Numbered from the stretch's first letter, positions 9,707 to 18,610 are shown. The stretch is 64,000 nt of DNA from Maribacter litoralis (GCF_003075045.1 NZ_QCZD01000001.1:1457710-1521709); one strand, 5' to 3'. Notes: generated by a model from the letters alone, not told the origin. Numbers and translations are program-made.

Positions 9707-10717
9707 ATGCAAAAATTAAATATTGGCATCAATGGTTTCGGAAGAATAGGAAGAACCCTATTTCGCCTTTTGCAAGCACACCCTAATTTGAACGTGGTTG
9801 CAATAAATGATTTGGCAGATACCCGAACGCTTTCACACTTATTAAAGTATGACAGCATACACGGTACTTCTCCATTAGATATCACATGCGATGATACTCA
9901 TATTATTGTTAATGAATCGCGTATAATTTTGCATAACGAACCTCACCCTTCCAAGATTAACTGGGCTGGTTCAAATGTAGATTTAGTAGTGGAATGTACC
10001 GGTAAGTTCAAGGATAGGGATACCTTATCTCACCATATTAAAAATGGTGCTAAAAAGGTTATTCTATCCGTTCCACCAACGGAAGATGATATTAAAATGA
10101 TTGTCTTTGGCATTAACGAAAATACGTTGATGGCATCAGATGACATAATATCGAATGCATCTTGTACCACCAACAACGCAGCGCCTATGATCAAGGTGGT
10201 CAACGATTTATGTGGTATTGAACAAGCTTATATTACGACCATACATTCATATACTACCGATCAAAGTTTACACGATCAACCCCATAGAGATTTAAGAAGA
10301 GCACGCGCCGCCTCTCAATCCATTGTTCCTACAACCACGGGGGCTGCAAAGGCCTTAACAAGAATATTTCCAGAATTGGCAGATACCATCGGAGGGTGCG
10401 GTATTAGGGTACCTGTGCCTAATGGATCTTTGACTGACATTACTTTAAATGTAAAAAGAGAGACAAGTATCGAAGAAATAAATGATACTTTTGAAAAGGC
10501 TGCTCAAAATGAATTTAAGAATATCATAAACTATACTAAAGATCCAATAGTTTCTATAGACATAAACAATAGTTGTTATTCTTGTACGTTTGATTCTTTA
10601 ATGACCTCTGTCATAGGCAAAATGGTAAAAATTATTGGTTGGTATGACAACGAAACAGGTTATAGCAGTAGAATTATAGATTTAATTAATTTCATTACTA
10701 TTAAAAAATATATTTGA
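9707..10717 (+). CDS. gap: Glyceraldehyde-3-phosphate dehydrogenase, type I
   Basis: 336 residues. Rossmann motif NGFGRIGR (10-16), Asp35 in INDLAD indicating NAD preference, the catalytic Cys153 in SNASCTTNN, and the conserved HSYTTDQ and TGAAKAL segments. It oxidises glyceraldehyde-3-phosphate to 1,3-bisphosphoglycerate in the cytosol. The phosphate-binding loop (HRDLRRARAAS) resembles the GapA/B plant-like subgroup, so it may be one of two or more paralogs in the genome. The stop overlaps the next gene's TTG start by four bases (TTGA), linking it to the histidine kinase, an unusual partner. Confidence 0.95.
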   Translation: MQKLNIGINGFGRIGRTLFRLLQAHPNLNVVAINDLADTRTLSHLLKYDSIHGTSPLDITCDDTHIIVNESRIILHNEPHPSKINWAGSNVDLVVECTGKFKDRDTLSHHIKNGAKKVILSVPPTEDDIKMIVFGINENTLMASDDIISNASCTTNNAAPMIKVVNDLCGIEQAYITTIHSYTTDQSLHDQPHRDLRRARAASQSIVPTTTGAAKALTRIFPELADTIGGCGIRVPVPNGSLTDITLNVKRETSIEEINDTFEKAAQNEFKNIINYTKDPIVSIDINNSCYSCTFDSLMTSVIGKMVKIIGWYDNETGYSSRIIDLINFITIKKYI

Positions 10718-12933
10718 GAATTTTATTTTTAAATAAAGTATTTAAAATTTTACTAGTCCCCATTGTAATATTGGCGACTACTACTGCCGTATTTTCTCAA
10801 GACCCGATTTCCAAAAAAGATATTCAACCTTATTTTGACCAAGCAAGAAAGTTCAAAAACCAGGATAAGATCGACCTGGCTTTAGAAACATTGAACACAG
10901 CTGCTAACGAGGCCGAAAAACGTGAAGACATTAAAGGCTTAATAGATAGTCTACATGAACTTGCGCTTTTATACCTAAGAATAGATAAGGAAGGCGACAC
11001 AGAATTCTATTGGGATCGTGCCAGTGTATTGCTTAAGGATATTTCTTATCCTTACGGAGATGGTATGCACAAATATATTGAAGCTATTCTATTACATAGG
11101 AGTAATAGAAATTTTCAGTCATTATTTATGCTGAACGAGGCCAAACAACTTAATAACGATCGCAATTTCTACAACAACTTACTACTGACCGAGGCGAAAG
11201 TTTATTTAAGCCTTGAAAAATATGACAGTGCCACTAAAAATTTAAATTCCCTTATCGTAAATACTGATTTATATGAGAAGGAATATTTGACCAGCCAGGC
11301 ATATCTTACTCTTGCCGAGCTAAACCTAGGACTTGAAAACTACGCAGAAGCTGCCAAAAATGGCGAAAATGCATTGGCCGTTGCAGAAGACAATGGTTTT
11401 TTAGAAGATTTTAAAGATGCCAATATCCTACTAACAACCGTATATGAGAAATTAGGATTATATCAAAAATCGCTTAGTAATAGTCAAAATCTGGTTCAAT
11501 TAAAAGATTCTATTTTCAATATCGAAAAGAGCAAAATAGAGGCAAAAACGGCAGATAAAATAAGGGACAATTACAAAACGGAAGAAATTGCACGTCAAGA
11601 ACAGAAAATCGAAGAACTTACAGAATCTCAAAACAGGTCTGAGTTAACGGCTATTTTAACTTCCGCATTTTTGATTATCATATCATTATTGGCAGTAACC
11701 TTATACAGAAACAATCAAATAAAATTAAAGACCAACGATCTTTTACAAACAAAAAACAAAGAATTACAAATAGCTAGAGATGGTGCGGTACAAGCTATGG
11801 AAGCAAAAACAAATTTTCTTTCAACGGTTAGTCATGAGTTAAGAACACCGCTTTACGCAGTTACCGGGCTTACCCATTTATTGCTCGAGGAAAATCCTGA
11901 AGAACACCAAAAAGAACATTTAAAAGCTTTAAAATTCTCAGGAGATTATCTTCTTAATTTTATAAACGATATTCTTCATATCAATAAAATTGACGCCAAT
12001 AAGCTTGAACCTTTAAATATGGAGTTCAACCTTAAAAAGGTAATTAACGAGGTAATCAATTCTTTAGGACAAAGTGCCAAATCTAACAATACCACTCTTA
12101 TTCTAGAGTATGATCAAGATATCCCAAGCCATTTACTGAGCGACCCTTTAAAATTATCGCAGATTTTCATGAATTTAATCGGTAACGCCATCAAATTTAC
12201 CAAAGGAGGTGAAGTAAAGGTGATATCTAAATTATTGAATAAGAATCAAGACGAAGTCACCATCTATTTTGAGGTAAAGGATAACGGAATAGGTATTTCG
12301 AAAGAAAAGCAGAAAAGTATTTTTGAGGGATTTGAACAAGGTTCTATTCAAATTAATAGGGAATATGGCGGTACCGGACTTGGCTTAACTATTGTAAAAA
12401 GTCTTTTAGGGCTGTTCAACAGTCAAATTGAACTTGAGAGTAATTTAGGCCAAGGTAGTTCATTCTTTTTTGAAATAAAGATGAAGAGTATTGATGACCT
12501 TACTGAAGATGTTTCCTTTGAAATTACTCCGAAAGATTATGACTTTAAAGGTCTTCATTTATTGATAGTTGAGGATAATAAAATAAACCAGGTCATTACT
12601 AAAAAGATGCTGACCAAAAGGGATATGACCAGTGATATTGCCAATAATGGGCATGAGGCGGTTGATTTGGCCAAAGAAAATGTTTACGATGCCATCTTAA
12701 TGGATATTCATATGCCCGGAATTAGTGGTGAAGAAGCTACCATTGAAATTAGAAAATTCAACCAAGAGACTCCGATTATTGCACTTACGGCAATTTCGTT
12801 GGATGACAGTTTAGAGAGTTTTTATGCTGCCGGTTGTAACGATGTCGTAACCAAACCATTTAAACCAGATATTTTCTATCAGAAAATCGGAGAAAACATT
12901 TTTGATAAAAAAGCTAAGAATTCTTTGACATAA
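10714..12933 (+). CDS. Hybrid sensor histidine kinase / response regulator
   Basis: 739 residues. Signal peptide about 1-28 (ends AVFSQ); TPR-like helical sensor region about 33-270; coiled coil 270-310; one transmembrane helix about 313-331; HisKA domain with phospho-acceptor His374 in SHELRTPL; HATPase with N box NLIGNAIKF (488-495) and G boxes DNGIGIS and GGTGLGL; C-terminal receiver with acidic Asp621, phospho-acceptor Asp664 (ILMDIHMPG) and Lys714 (TKPF). The sensor is therefore periplasmic and the output cytoplasmic; no DNA-binding domain is present, so a downstream partner is elsewhere. Start is TTG, needed to include the signal peptide. The 3' end overlaps lpxK (opposite strand) by 20 bases. 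Confidence 0.93.
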   Translation: MRILFLNKVFKILLVPIVILATTTAVFSQDPISKKDIQPYFDQARKFKNQDKIDLALETLNTAANEAEKREDIKGLIDSLHELALLYLRIDKEGDTEFYWDRASVLLKDISYPYGDGMHKYIEAILLHRSNRNFQSLFMLNEAKQLNNDRNFYNNLLLTEAKVYLSLEKYDSATKNLNSLIVNTDLYEKEYLTSQAYLTLAELNLGLENYAEAAKNGENALAVAEDNGFLEDFKDANILLTTVYEKLGLYQKSLSNSQNLVQLKDSIFNIEKSKIEAKTADKIRDNYKTEEIARQEQKIEELTESQNRSELTAILTSAFLIIISLLAVTLYRNNQIKLKTNDLLQTKNKELQIARDGAVQAMEAKTNFLSTVSHELRTPLYAVTGLTHLLLEENPEEHQKEHLKALKFSGDYLLNFINDILHINKIDANKLEPLNMEFNLKKVINEVINSLGQSAKSNNTTLILEYDQDIPSHLLSDPLKLSQIFMNLIGNAIKFTKGGEVKVISKLLNKNQDEVTIYFEVKDNGIGISKEKQKSIFEGFEQGSIQINREYGGTGLGLTIVKSLLGLFNSQIELESNLGQGSSFFFEIKMKSIDDLTEDVSFEITPKDYDFKGLHLLIVEDNKINQVITKKMLTKRDMTSDIANNGHEAVDLAKENVYDAILMDIHMPGISGEEATIEIRKFNQETPIIALTAISLDDSLESFYAAGCNDVVTKPFKPDIFYQKIGENIFDKKAKNSLT

Positions 12934-13915
12934 ACTGTTTCAATTCTTCTTTGAACAACTCATTTTTCCCAAACAAAAATTCGTGCTTCACCTCTATATA
13001 ATGTAGGTTTGGTATTTTTGATTTCAGGCGCACATAATCTTTTTCGGTGGTTAGAATGGTATCTTTCCTTTTTAAATTTTCTATTTCCGTTGGTTTAAAA
13101 AAGTGATGATCATTAAATCTTAAATGATCGAATACAATACCGTATGATTTTAAAAAGTTCTCTAATGGCGCCGGATTTGCTATACCCGTTACCAATGTCA
13201 CCTTTTTATCTTTAAAACTTTCAAGCGATATTTCAGCTCCTTTTAAATCTGTATTATAGACCAAATAACTAAAGAATACTTTTTGATGCGATTTTGGCTT
13301 TATGCTCAAAAGAACTTTTGATTTTTCCGATTGCGATAGATTTGACGGACATTTAGTTACCACAATAACCTCTGCCCTATTTGCTTCCCTTTTAGAATCC
13401 CTTAAATCTCCTGTAGGCAAATACCAGTCTTTAGTGAATAAACTATCATAAGCTGTCAATAGAATTGAAAATTCGGGTTTTACTTTTCTATGTTGAAAAG
13501 CATCATCAAGCAAAATAACATCTGGATCAACCATTTTCTCAAGTTGATGAATACCATTTTTTCTGTCAGCATCAACGGCAACAGCTACTTTTGGAAATTT
13601 ACTTTTTAGCTGAAATGGCTCATCGCCTAAATTTTCAACACTCGTTTTATCATCTGAAAGCAAAAAACCTTGAGATTTTCTTTTATACCCCCTGCTTAAA
13701 ATAGCAACATCATAATTATCAGAAAGTGTACGAACCAATAACTCGATCATAGGTGTTTTACCCGTTCCCCCTACGCTTAGGTTACCTACACAAATAGTCT
13801 TTGTTGTAAAAGATATTGAAGAGAAAATACCCACATCATACAAGCGGTTTCTTAGAAACACGATTATTCCGTAAATTAATGATATGGGAAAAAGAAGTTT
13901 TCGTAACACCTGCAT
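12914..13915 (-). CDS. lpxK: Tetraacyldisaccharide 4'-kinase
   Basis: Phosphorylates the 4' position of the lipid A disaccharide precursor at the inner membrane. 333 residues, normal length. N-terminal membrane-associated helix (LLFPISLIYGIIVFLRN), Walker A GNLSVGGTGKTP (44-55), and the conserved DDAFQHR. The gene starts with ATG at 13915 and converges with the histidine kinase gene, overlapping its last 20 bases. No other lpx gene is in the window. Confidence 0.95.
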   Translation of the reverse strand: MQVLRKLLFPISLIYGIIVFLRNRLYDVGIFSSISFTTKTICVGNLSVGGTGKTPMIELLVRTLSDNYDVAILSRGYKRKSQGFLLSDDKTSVENLGDEPFQLKSKFPKVAVAVDADRKNGIHQLEKMVDPDVILLDDAFQHRKVKPEFSILLTAYDSLFTKDWYLPTGDLRDSKREANRAEVIVVTKCPSNLSQSEKSKVLLSIKPKSHQKVFFSYLVYNTDLKGAEISLESFKDKKVTLVTGIANPAPLENFLKSYGIVFDHLRFNDHHFFKPTEIENLKRKDTILTTEKDYVRLKSKIPNLHYIEVKHEFLFGKNELFKEELKQFMSKNS

Positions 13916-13936
13916 CGCAACGAAATTATAATAATT

Positions 13937-13944
13937 TATCTTTG
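13937..13944 (+). promoter_or_regulatory. -7 promoter element TATCTTTG
   Basis: Matches TAnnTTTG, 21 bases before the ATG at 13966 in the short gap between divergent lpxK and the Nif3-like gene. No clear TTTG at the right distance upstream. Confidence 0.5.
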
Positions 13945-13965
13945 AATAACTTATTTTTTAATAAA

Positions 13966-15060
13966 ATGACCGTAAAAGATATTACCCAGATATTAGAAGA
14001 ATTTGCTCCTCTACCATATGCCGAAGACTTTGACAATGTTGGTTTATTAGTAGGAGATGCAACTAACGAAGTAAGCGGCATACTGGTTACCTTAGATACC
14101 TTAGAAAATGTGGTTGATGAGGCCGTAGCCAAAAATTGTAACCTTATTGTTAGTTTTCATCCTATTATTTTTGGAGGATTAAAAAAGATTACCGGTAAAA
14201 ATTATGTGGAACGGGTAGTTATTAAGGCCATTAAAAATGATATTTCTATTTATTCCAATCATACCGCACTCGATAATGCCAGATATGGCGTAAATGCTAA
14301 AATTTGTGATGTACTTGGCCTTTCAAATACAAAAGTGCTTCTTCCGCAAAAGAATACTATCAAAAAATTAACTACTTACGTACCTAAAAATAATATAGAG
14401 GAAGTTAAAAACGCGCTTTTTAAAACAGGTGCAGGTAATATTGGCAACTATTCCAATTGCAGCTTTACAGTTGAGGGTAACGGCAGCTATAAAGCAAATG
14501 AAGAGGCAAATCCGACAATTGGAGAAATAGGAACTACGCACATTGAAAATGAAATAATGATTACTTGTGTTTTTGGGAAGGACAGAGAATCTGCCATAAC
14601 CAAAGCTTTATTAGCTTCCCACCCATATGAGGAGGTTGCCTATGACATACAGACTATAGAAAATACGAACCAACATATTGGTATGGGAATGATCGGTGAA
14701 TTGGACGAAGAAGTTTCAGAACTGGAATTTCTTAATGAACTTAAGCTAAAAATGAACGCTAAATTGGTGCGCCATTCCGCTTTATTAAAAAAGCCGATTA
14801 AAAAAGTAGCTGTACTTGGTGGAAGTGGGTCGTTTGCTATTGGAGCAGCCAAAGCGGCTAAAGCAGACGTATTCGTTACCGCCGACCTTAAATATCATCA
14901 ATTTTACGAGGCTGAAAATCAAATAATTTTGGCAGATATTGGACACTTTGAAACTGAGCAGTTTACAAAAAACCTTTTAGTTGATTATCTTACAAAAAAA
15001 ATTCCTAATTTTGCAATCCATTTATCGGAAAGTATAACAAATCCCATCAATTATTTTTAA
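13966..15060 (+). CDS. Nif3-like dinuclear metal centre hexameric protein
   Basis: 364 residues from ATG 13966. An upstream in-frame start (13816) would run antisense through lpxK and lie before the promoter-like element, so it is rejected. The NIF3/DUF34 family signature is present: DNVGLLVGD near the start, VSFHPIIFGG, YSNHTALDNA, and the C-terminal LGGSGSFAIGAAKAAKADVF and ADIGHFETEQF segments that carry metal ligands. A PII/CutA-like insert (about 130-235) is present, as in the YqfO-type long members. Members assemble as toroidal hexamers with two metals; GTP cyclohydrolase or repair roles have been proposed but not settled. One base separates it from the next gene. Confidence 0.93.
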   Translation: MTVKDITQILEEFAPLPYAEDFDNVGLLVGDATNEVSGILVTLDTLENVVDEAVAKNCNLIVSFHPIIFGGLKKITGKNYVERVVIKAIKNDISIYSNHTALDNARYGVNAKICDVLGLSNTKVLLPQKNTIKKLTTYVPKNNIEEVKNALFKTGAGNIGNYSNCSFTVEGNGSYKANEEANPTIGEIGTTHIENEIMITCVFGKDRESAITKALLASHPYEEVAYDIQTIENTNQHIGMGMIGELDEEVSELEFLNELKLKMNAKLVRHSALLKKPIKKVAVLGGSGSFAIGAAKAAKADVFVTADLKYHQFYEAENQIILADIGHFETEQFTKNLLVDYLTKKIPNFAIHLSESITNPINYF

Positions 15061-15061
15061 T

Positions 15062-15841
15062 ATGGCAAAAAAAGAAGATTCGTCTGTAGAAGCAAAGTTA
15101 AGAGCATTATATGATCTGCAATTAATTGATTCTAGGGTTGATGAAATAAGGAATGTTCGTGGTGAACTACCTTTAGAAGTAGAAGATTTGGAAGATGAAG
15201 TCCTTGGCCTAAAAACGAGAATGGATAAGCTTAAAACCGATTTAGAGAATATAAACTTTGAAATTGGAGCTAAGAAGAACCTGATTGAAGAAGCAAAGGC
15301 TTTAATAAAAAAATACGGCGAGCAGCAAAAAAATGTTCGTAACAGTAGAGAATTCAATTCTATTAGTAAAGAATTGGAGTTCCAAGAATTGGAAATTCAA
15401 TTGGCAGAAAAGAACATTAAGGAGTTCAAAGCTCAAATAGAGCAAAAGAAAGCTGTGATTTCTGAAACTAAAGAACGTTTATCTGAACGCGAAGCACACT
15501 TAAAGCACAAAAAAGGTGAGCTAAACGCTATTCTTGCAGAAACAGAGAAGGAAGAAAAAGCGTTATTAGAAGAATCTATCAAGTTCCAAGATAAAATTGA
15601 GGAGCGTTTGGTTAAGGCCTATGCTCGTATCCGTAACAACGTAAAGAACGGTTTAGCGGTCGTTCCAATTGAAAGAGGTGCTTCTGGTGGTTCTTTCTTT
15701 ACGATACCACCACAGGTACAAGTTGAAATTGCTTCTAGAAAGAAAATCATTACAGATGAGCACAGTGGTCGTATTTTAGTTGATCCTACGCTTGCTGAAG
15801 AAGAAAGTGAAAAAATGCAAAAAATGTTCGCTAAATTATAA
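15062..15841 (+). CDS. Coiled-coil protein with degenerate C4 zinc ribbon
   Basis: 259 residues. Residues about 10-185 are almost all charged heptad coiled coil. The C-terminal ~60 residues align by pattern with the C4-type zinc ribbon of the YbgI/Nif3-associated family (SGGSFFTIPPQVQVEI ... HSGRILVD), where other bacteria have CGGCxxxLPPQ and CxxCGRIL. All four metal-binding cysteines are missing here, so the domain probably folds without zinc. Cotranscription with the Nif3-like gene (one-base gap) is a widely conserved arrangement. Function unknown; an RNA/DNA-tethering coiled coil has been suggested from structures of relatives. Confidence 0.88.
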   Translation: MAKKEDSSVEAKLRALYDLQLIDSRVDEIRNVRGELPLEVEDLEDEVLGLKTRMDKLKTDLENINFEIGAKKNLIEEAKALIKKYGEQQKNVRNSREFNSISKELEFQELEIQLAEKNIKEFKAQIEQKKAVISETKERLSEREAHLKHKKGELNAILAETEKEEKALLEESIKFQDKIEERLVKAYARIRNNVKNGLAVVPIERGASGGSFFTIPPQVQVEIASRKKIITDEHSGRILVDPTLAEEESEKMQKMFAKL

Positions 15842-15860
15842 AAGCAAACTTTATACATTT

Positions 15861-15890
15861 AAAAAGCCATCTTTAAAAGATGGCTTTTTT
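15861..15890 (+). terminator. Intrinsic terminator
   Basis: Arms AAAAAGCCATCTT / AAGATGGCTTTTT with a short loop, ending in a T run. It closes the Nif3/zinc-ribbon operon. Confidence 0.85.
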
Positions 15891-15906
15891 GTTTACATTC
15901 ATATCT

Positions 15907-16320
15907 ATGAATACATTAAAAATTGTCTCCATTTTAATAATGATGTTCAGTTCCATTACTAAAGCTCAAGATATAACCAACTTTAAATGGAACAATAGAT
16001 TAATAATTCTATATGAAAACAATAACAATGTTGCCGAAGTAAATTCTGCGGTAGAAATAATTGCAAAAAATTCTGCTGGTTTAATTGAAAGAGACGTTCG
16101 AGTTTTCGTTTTTAAAAACAATGTATTCTATAGCAGCAATGGACAAGCTCTTGAAATTACAAATTCAAATACTTTACCTAAAGTTTATAATGGTTATATT
16201 TTGGTGGGTAAAGATGGCGGTATAAAATCTAAAAAATCATATCCTTTTAACTTAAACAAGATATTTGAGCTAATTGATAGTATGCCAATGCGTAAAAGTG
16301 AAATGAGGTCTAACCGGTAA
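15907..16320 (+). CDS. Secreted DUF4174 protein
   Basis: 137 residues from ATG 15907; a start at 15880 would begin inside the terminator and is rejected. Signal peptide about 1-20 (ends SITKAQ). The mature part matches DUF4174 by pattern: FKWNNRLIILYE at the start, RDVRVFVF in the middle, and LVGKDGGIKSKKSYPF followed by IFELIDSMPMRKSEM at the end. The fold is thioredoxin-like but without a CxxC; function unknown. Its stop abuts the kmo stop on the opposite strand with no gap. Confidence 0.8.
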   Translation: MNTLKIVSILIMMFSSITKAQDITNFKWNNRLIILYENNNNVAEVNSAVEIIAKNSAGLIERDVRVFVFKNNVFYSSNGQALEITNSNTLPKVYNGYILVGKDGGIKSKKSYPFNLNKIFELIDSMPMRKSEMRSNR

Positions 16321-17664
16321 TTATTTTATTAGTTCCAACATCAAGTTCTCAATTTCTTCGCTATCCCACTTTTCAGCGATACCTGGGATTTTCATAACCT
16401 CTTTCATTATTTCCTCCTGTGCATCGCCTTCGGCTAGTGCTTCTGAATACGGTCTGTTTGAAAATGTAACCCTACTATATGCGGGTATCCATTTCTCTGG
16501 ATGTTTTGTAGAAAAGTGTTTTTCTATTTTCTTTTGAAGTAAAAAATTTGTGTCAGCCGTTTTACTACTCATTTCCATAAAGTTTCTATAACTCAATTCA
16601 GCTATAGCATCTGCATTAGGCTTTCGTTTTTCTTGATATGTAGAAAAGATATGCCCCCAATCATCTCCAAATTCCTGAATCAATTGATCTAAAACAAAAA
16701 TATCTTCGAACCCGGCATTCATTCCTTGTCCGTAAAATGGCACCACTGCATGAGCGGAATCACCTACCAGAGCAACTTTATCCCAATAGGTCCAAGGATA
16801 ACATTTCATGGTTACCATGGCACTAGTTGGGTTTCTAAAGAAATCTTCGGTCAAATTTTCTATTTCATCCTTAACATTAGGAAAATAAGTATTGAAAAAA
16901 TGGACGGCATCTTTTTTTGTTTTTAAACTCTCAAAAGAAATATCACCCTCAAAAGGCATAAAAAGCGTACAGGTAAAGCTACCATCTAAATTGGGCATTG
17001 CTATGAACATAAACTTGCCACGTGGCCAAATATGAAAAGAGTGCTTATCTAATTTATGTGTACCATCGGCATTGGCAGGTATGGTCAATTCTTTATAGCC
17101 TACATCAATAAAATCTTGAGAATAGTCGAACCTACTACGACGCTGCATTTTATGTCGTACTCTCGAAAAAGCACCATCACAGCCAAAAACCAGATCAAAT
17201 GGATACTCTTTCCATTCACCTTTTTCTGTTTCACCTGTATAGACTATTGCTTCGGGCAAATCAATATCCCAAACTTTTTCTTCAAAACGAAAATCAACTC
17301 CATTTTCTTCAGCTAAGTCAATCATGCGTTTATTCAACACTCCCCTTGATATGGACCAAATTGCCTCACCATCTTTACCATACTTTTGAAAATATTGTTC
17401 CTTGCCTATTACATGCATGGCACGTTTATCTAAGGGTATGGCAATTTTTCTGATCTCATCTTCGATGCCCACTGTTTTCAAAGCATTCCAACCTCTATTG
17501 CTCATAGCCAGGTTAATGGACCTGCCAGAAAATTCAATATTCCTAATATCTGGTCTTCTATCAAAAACAGTAATTTTATGTCCGTATCTCTTCAAATAAA
17601 TTGCTAGTAATGATCCTACTAGTCCAGAGCCTATAATGGCAATATTCTTTTTTTCTTGGGTCAT
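16321..17664 (-). CDS. kmo: Kynurenine 3-monooxygenase
   Basis: FAD aromatic hydroxylase converting L-kynurenine to 3-hydroxykynurenine with NADPH and O2. 447 residues. N-terminal dinucleotide fold GSGLVGSLLAIYL then a DRRPD segment; GCDGAFSRVRH in the middle; GDSAHAVVPFYGQGMNAGFED, the FAD ribityl-binding motif with the KMO-specific FYGQGMN. It belongs to the tryptophan catabolism/quinolinate route; the next enzyme, kynureninase, is at 45107-46375. The gene is transcribed alone. Eukaryotic KMO has a C-terminal membrane anchor; none is seen here, so the enzyme should be soluble. Confidence 0.96.
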   Translation of the reverse strand: MTQEKKNIAIIGSGLVGSLLAIYLKRYGHKITVFDRRPDIRNIEFSGRSINLAMSNRGWNALKTVGIEDEIRKIAIPLDKRAMHVIGKEQYFQKYGKDGEAIWSISRGVLNKRMIDLAEENGVDFRFEEKVWDIDLPEAIVYTGETEKGEWKEYPFDLVFGCDGAFSRVRHKMQRRSRFDYSQDFIDVGYKELTIPANADGTHKLDKHSFHIWPRGKFMFIAMPNLDGSFTCTLFMPFEGDISFESLKTKKDAVHFFNTYFPNVKDEIENLTEDFFRNPTSAMVTMKCYPWTYWDKVALVGDSAHAVVPFYGQGMNAGFEDIFVLDQLIQEFGDDWGHIFSTYQEKRKPNADAIAELSYRNFMEMSSKTADTNFLLQKKIEKHFSTKHPEKWIPAYSRVTFSNRPYSEALAEGDAQEEIMKEVMKIPGIAEKWDSEEIENLMLELIK

Positions 17665-17772
17665 GTATTGGGCTTTAAGCCTACATTAAGTGAATGTTAA
17701 AAATATGAAATTATGCCTTAATTATAAGCTTTACGGTAATAAAGTAAACAATCATTTATCCGATAAAGTTAA

Positions 17773-17810
17773 TTTTTGTTTAATTATTTAGTATTTTTAT
17801 TAAACAAAAA
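17773..17810. promoter_or_regulatory. 12-bp perfect inverted repeat, likely operator
   Basis: TTTTTGTTTAAT at 17773-17784 and its exact complement ATTAAACAAAAA at 17799-17810, 14 bases apart. It ends 9 bases before the start codon of the flavin-reductase/photolyase operon. A TTTG (-33-like) lies inside the left arm; no good TAnnTTTG follows, which would fit a promoter needing an activator. MerR-family light sensors (LitR/CarH) regulate similar operons in other bacteria; that one acts here is inference. Confidence 0.6.
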
Positions 17811-17819
17811 AGAAACACT

Positions 17820-18455
17820 TTGAAACATTTCAATTCTAACGACATGAAAAAAATGTCGAGTCGGTATAGGGCTCACTTGATCAATAGTTGCACTGGCTAT
17901 AAATCTGCCAATCTTCTTGGCACAAAATCTTTATCGGGCTGTAGCAATTTAGCCATTTTCAATTCTGTAGTTCATATTGGTAGTAGTCCGCCAATGTTGG
18001 GCTTTATTCTAAGACCTTTAACGGTAAAGAGACACACTTACAAAAACTTTAAGGAAACGGGATTTTTCACAGTTAACCACGTTAACACTAAAATAATAGA
18101 AGAGTCACATAAAACGTCTGCAAAATATGAAGAGCAAATTTCAGAATTTACAGAAACCAATTTAACAGAAACATACTTAGATGATTTTAAGGCACCCTAT
18201 GTTGGTGAGAGTATCGTAAAATTAGGCTGTAGATATATAAATGAATATGAAATTAAGGAGAATGGTTGTTTAATGATCATAGGGGCTATTGAGCATATTT
18301 ATTTACCGAATGACATTTTACACGATGATGGATGGTTGCAACTGGATAAAATCAACACTATGGTCACAAATGGACTAGATGGTTATGCTTTACCCAAACT
18401 AATTCAACGGTTATCATATGCCAAACCAGATCAGCCATTACACTCCTCACTCTAA
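17820..18455 (+). CDS. Flavin reductase family protein (FMN-binding split barrel)
   Basis: 211 residues, reading from TTG at 17820 ([19 protein letters not shown]). An ATG at 17844 is the fallback start; the longer N terminus agrees with what I remember of flavobacterial relatives. The split-barrel flavin-reductase pattern is seen as [20 protein letters not shown] and FFTVNHVN. It would bind FMN/FAD and pass electrons from NAD(P)H. It is the first gene of an operon with DUF2256, CRY-DASH and Fe-S photolyase genes, so a role in supplying reduced flavin to the photolyases is plausible but not shown. Its stop overlaps the next start by one base. Confidence 0.85.
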   Translation: MKHFNSNDMKKMSSRYRAHLINSCTGYKSANLLGTKSLSGCSNLAIFNSVVHIGSSPPMLGFILRPLTVKRHTYKNFKETGFFTVNHVNTKIIEESHKTSAKYEEQISEFTETNLTETYLDDFKAPYVGESIVKLGCRYINEYEIKENGCLMIIGAIEHIYLPNDILHDDGWLQLDKINTMVTNGLDGYALPKLIQRLSYAKPDQPLHSSL

Positions 18456-18610
18456 TGGCTCATAAAAAGTTACACCTTCCTGTAAAGACCTGCATTACTT
18501 GTAAAAAACCATTTTCTTGGCGAAAAAAATGGGAACGCAACTGGAACAACGTAAAATACTGTAGTGAAAAATGCAAACGCCATAAACCAAAAAAGATAAT
18601 ACATGAATAA
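18455..18610 (+). CDS. DUF2256 mini-protein
   Basis: A 51-residue gene. The reading is certain: ATG overlaps the flavin reductase stop (TAATG), and its own TAA lies 8 bases inside the next gene. The protein has two CxxC/CxxxC pairs in the DUF2256 pattern: [20 protein letters not shown] then VKYCSEKC, so one zinc site with four cysteines (13, 16, 36, 40) is likely. DUF2256 proteins are commonly encoded beside cryptochrome/photolyase genes. Function unknown; zinc-stabilised nucleic-acid or protein binding is a guess. Confidence 0.88.
   Translation: MAHKKLHLPVKTCITCKKPFSWRKKWERNWNNVKYCSEKCKRHKPKKIIHE

Noticed and set aside
13816-13965. 50-codon N-terminal extension of the Nif3-like gene
   Set aside because: It is antisense to the 5' end of lpxK, lies upstream of a TATCTTTG promoter-like element, and the family normally starts at the MTVKDITQ position.
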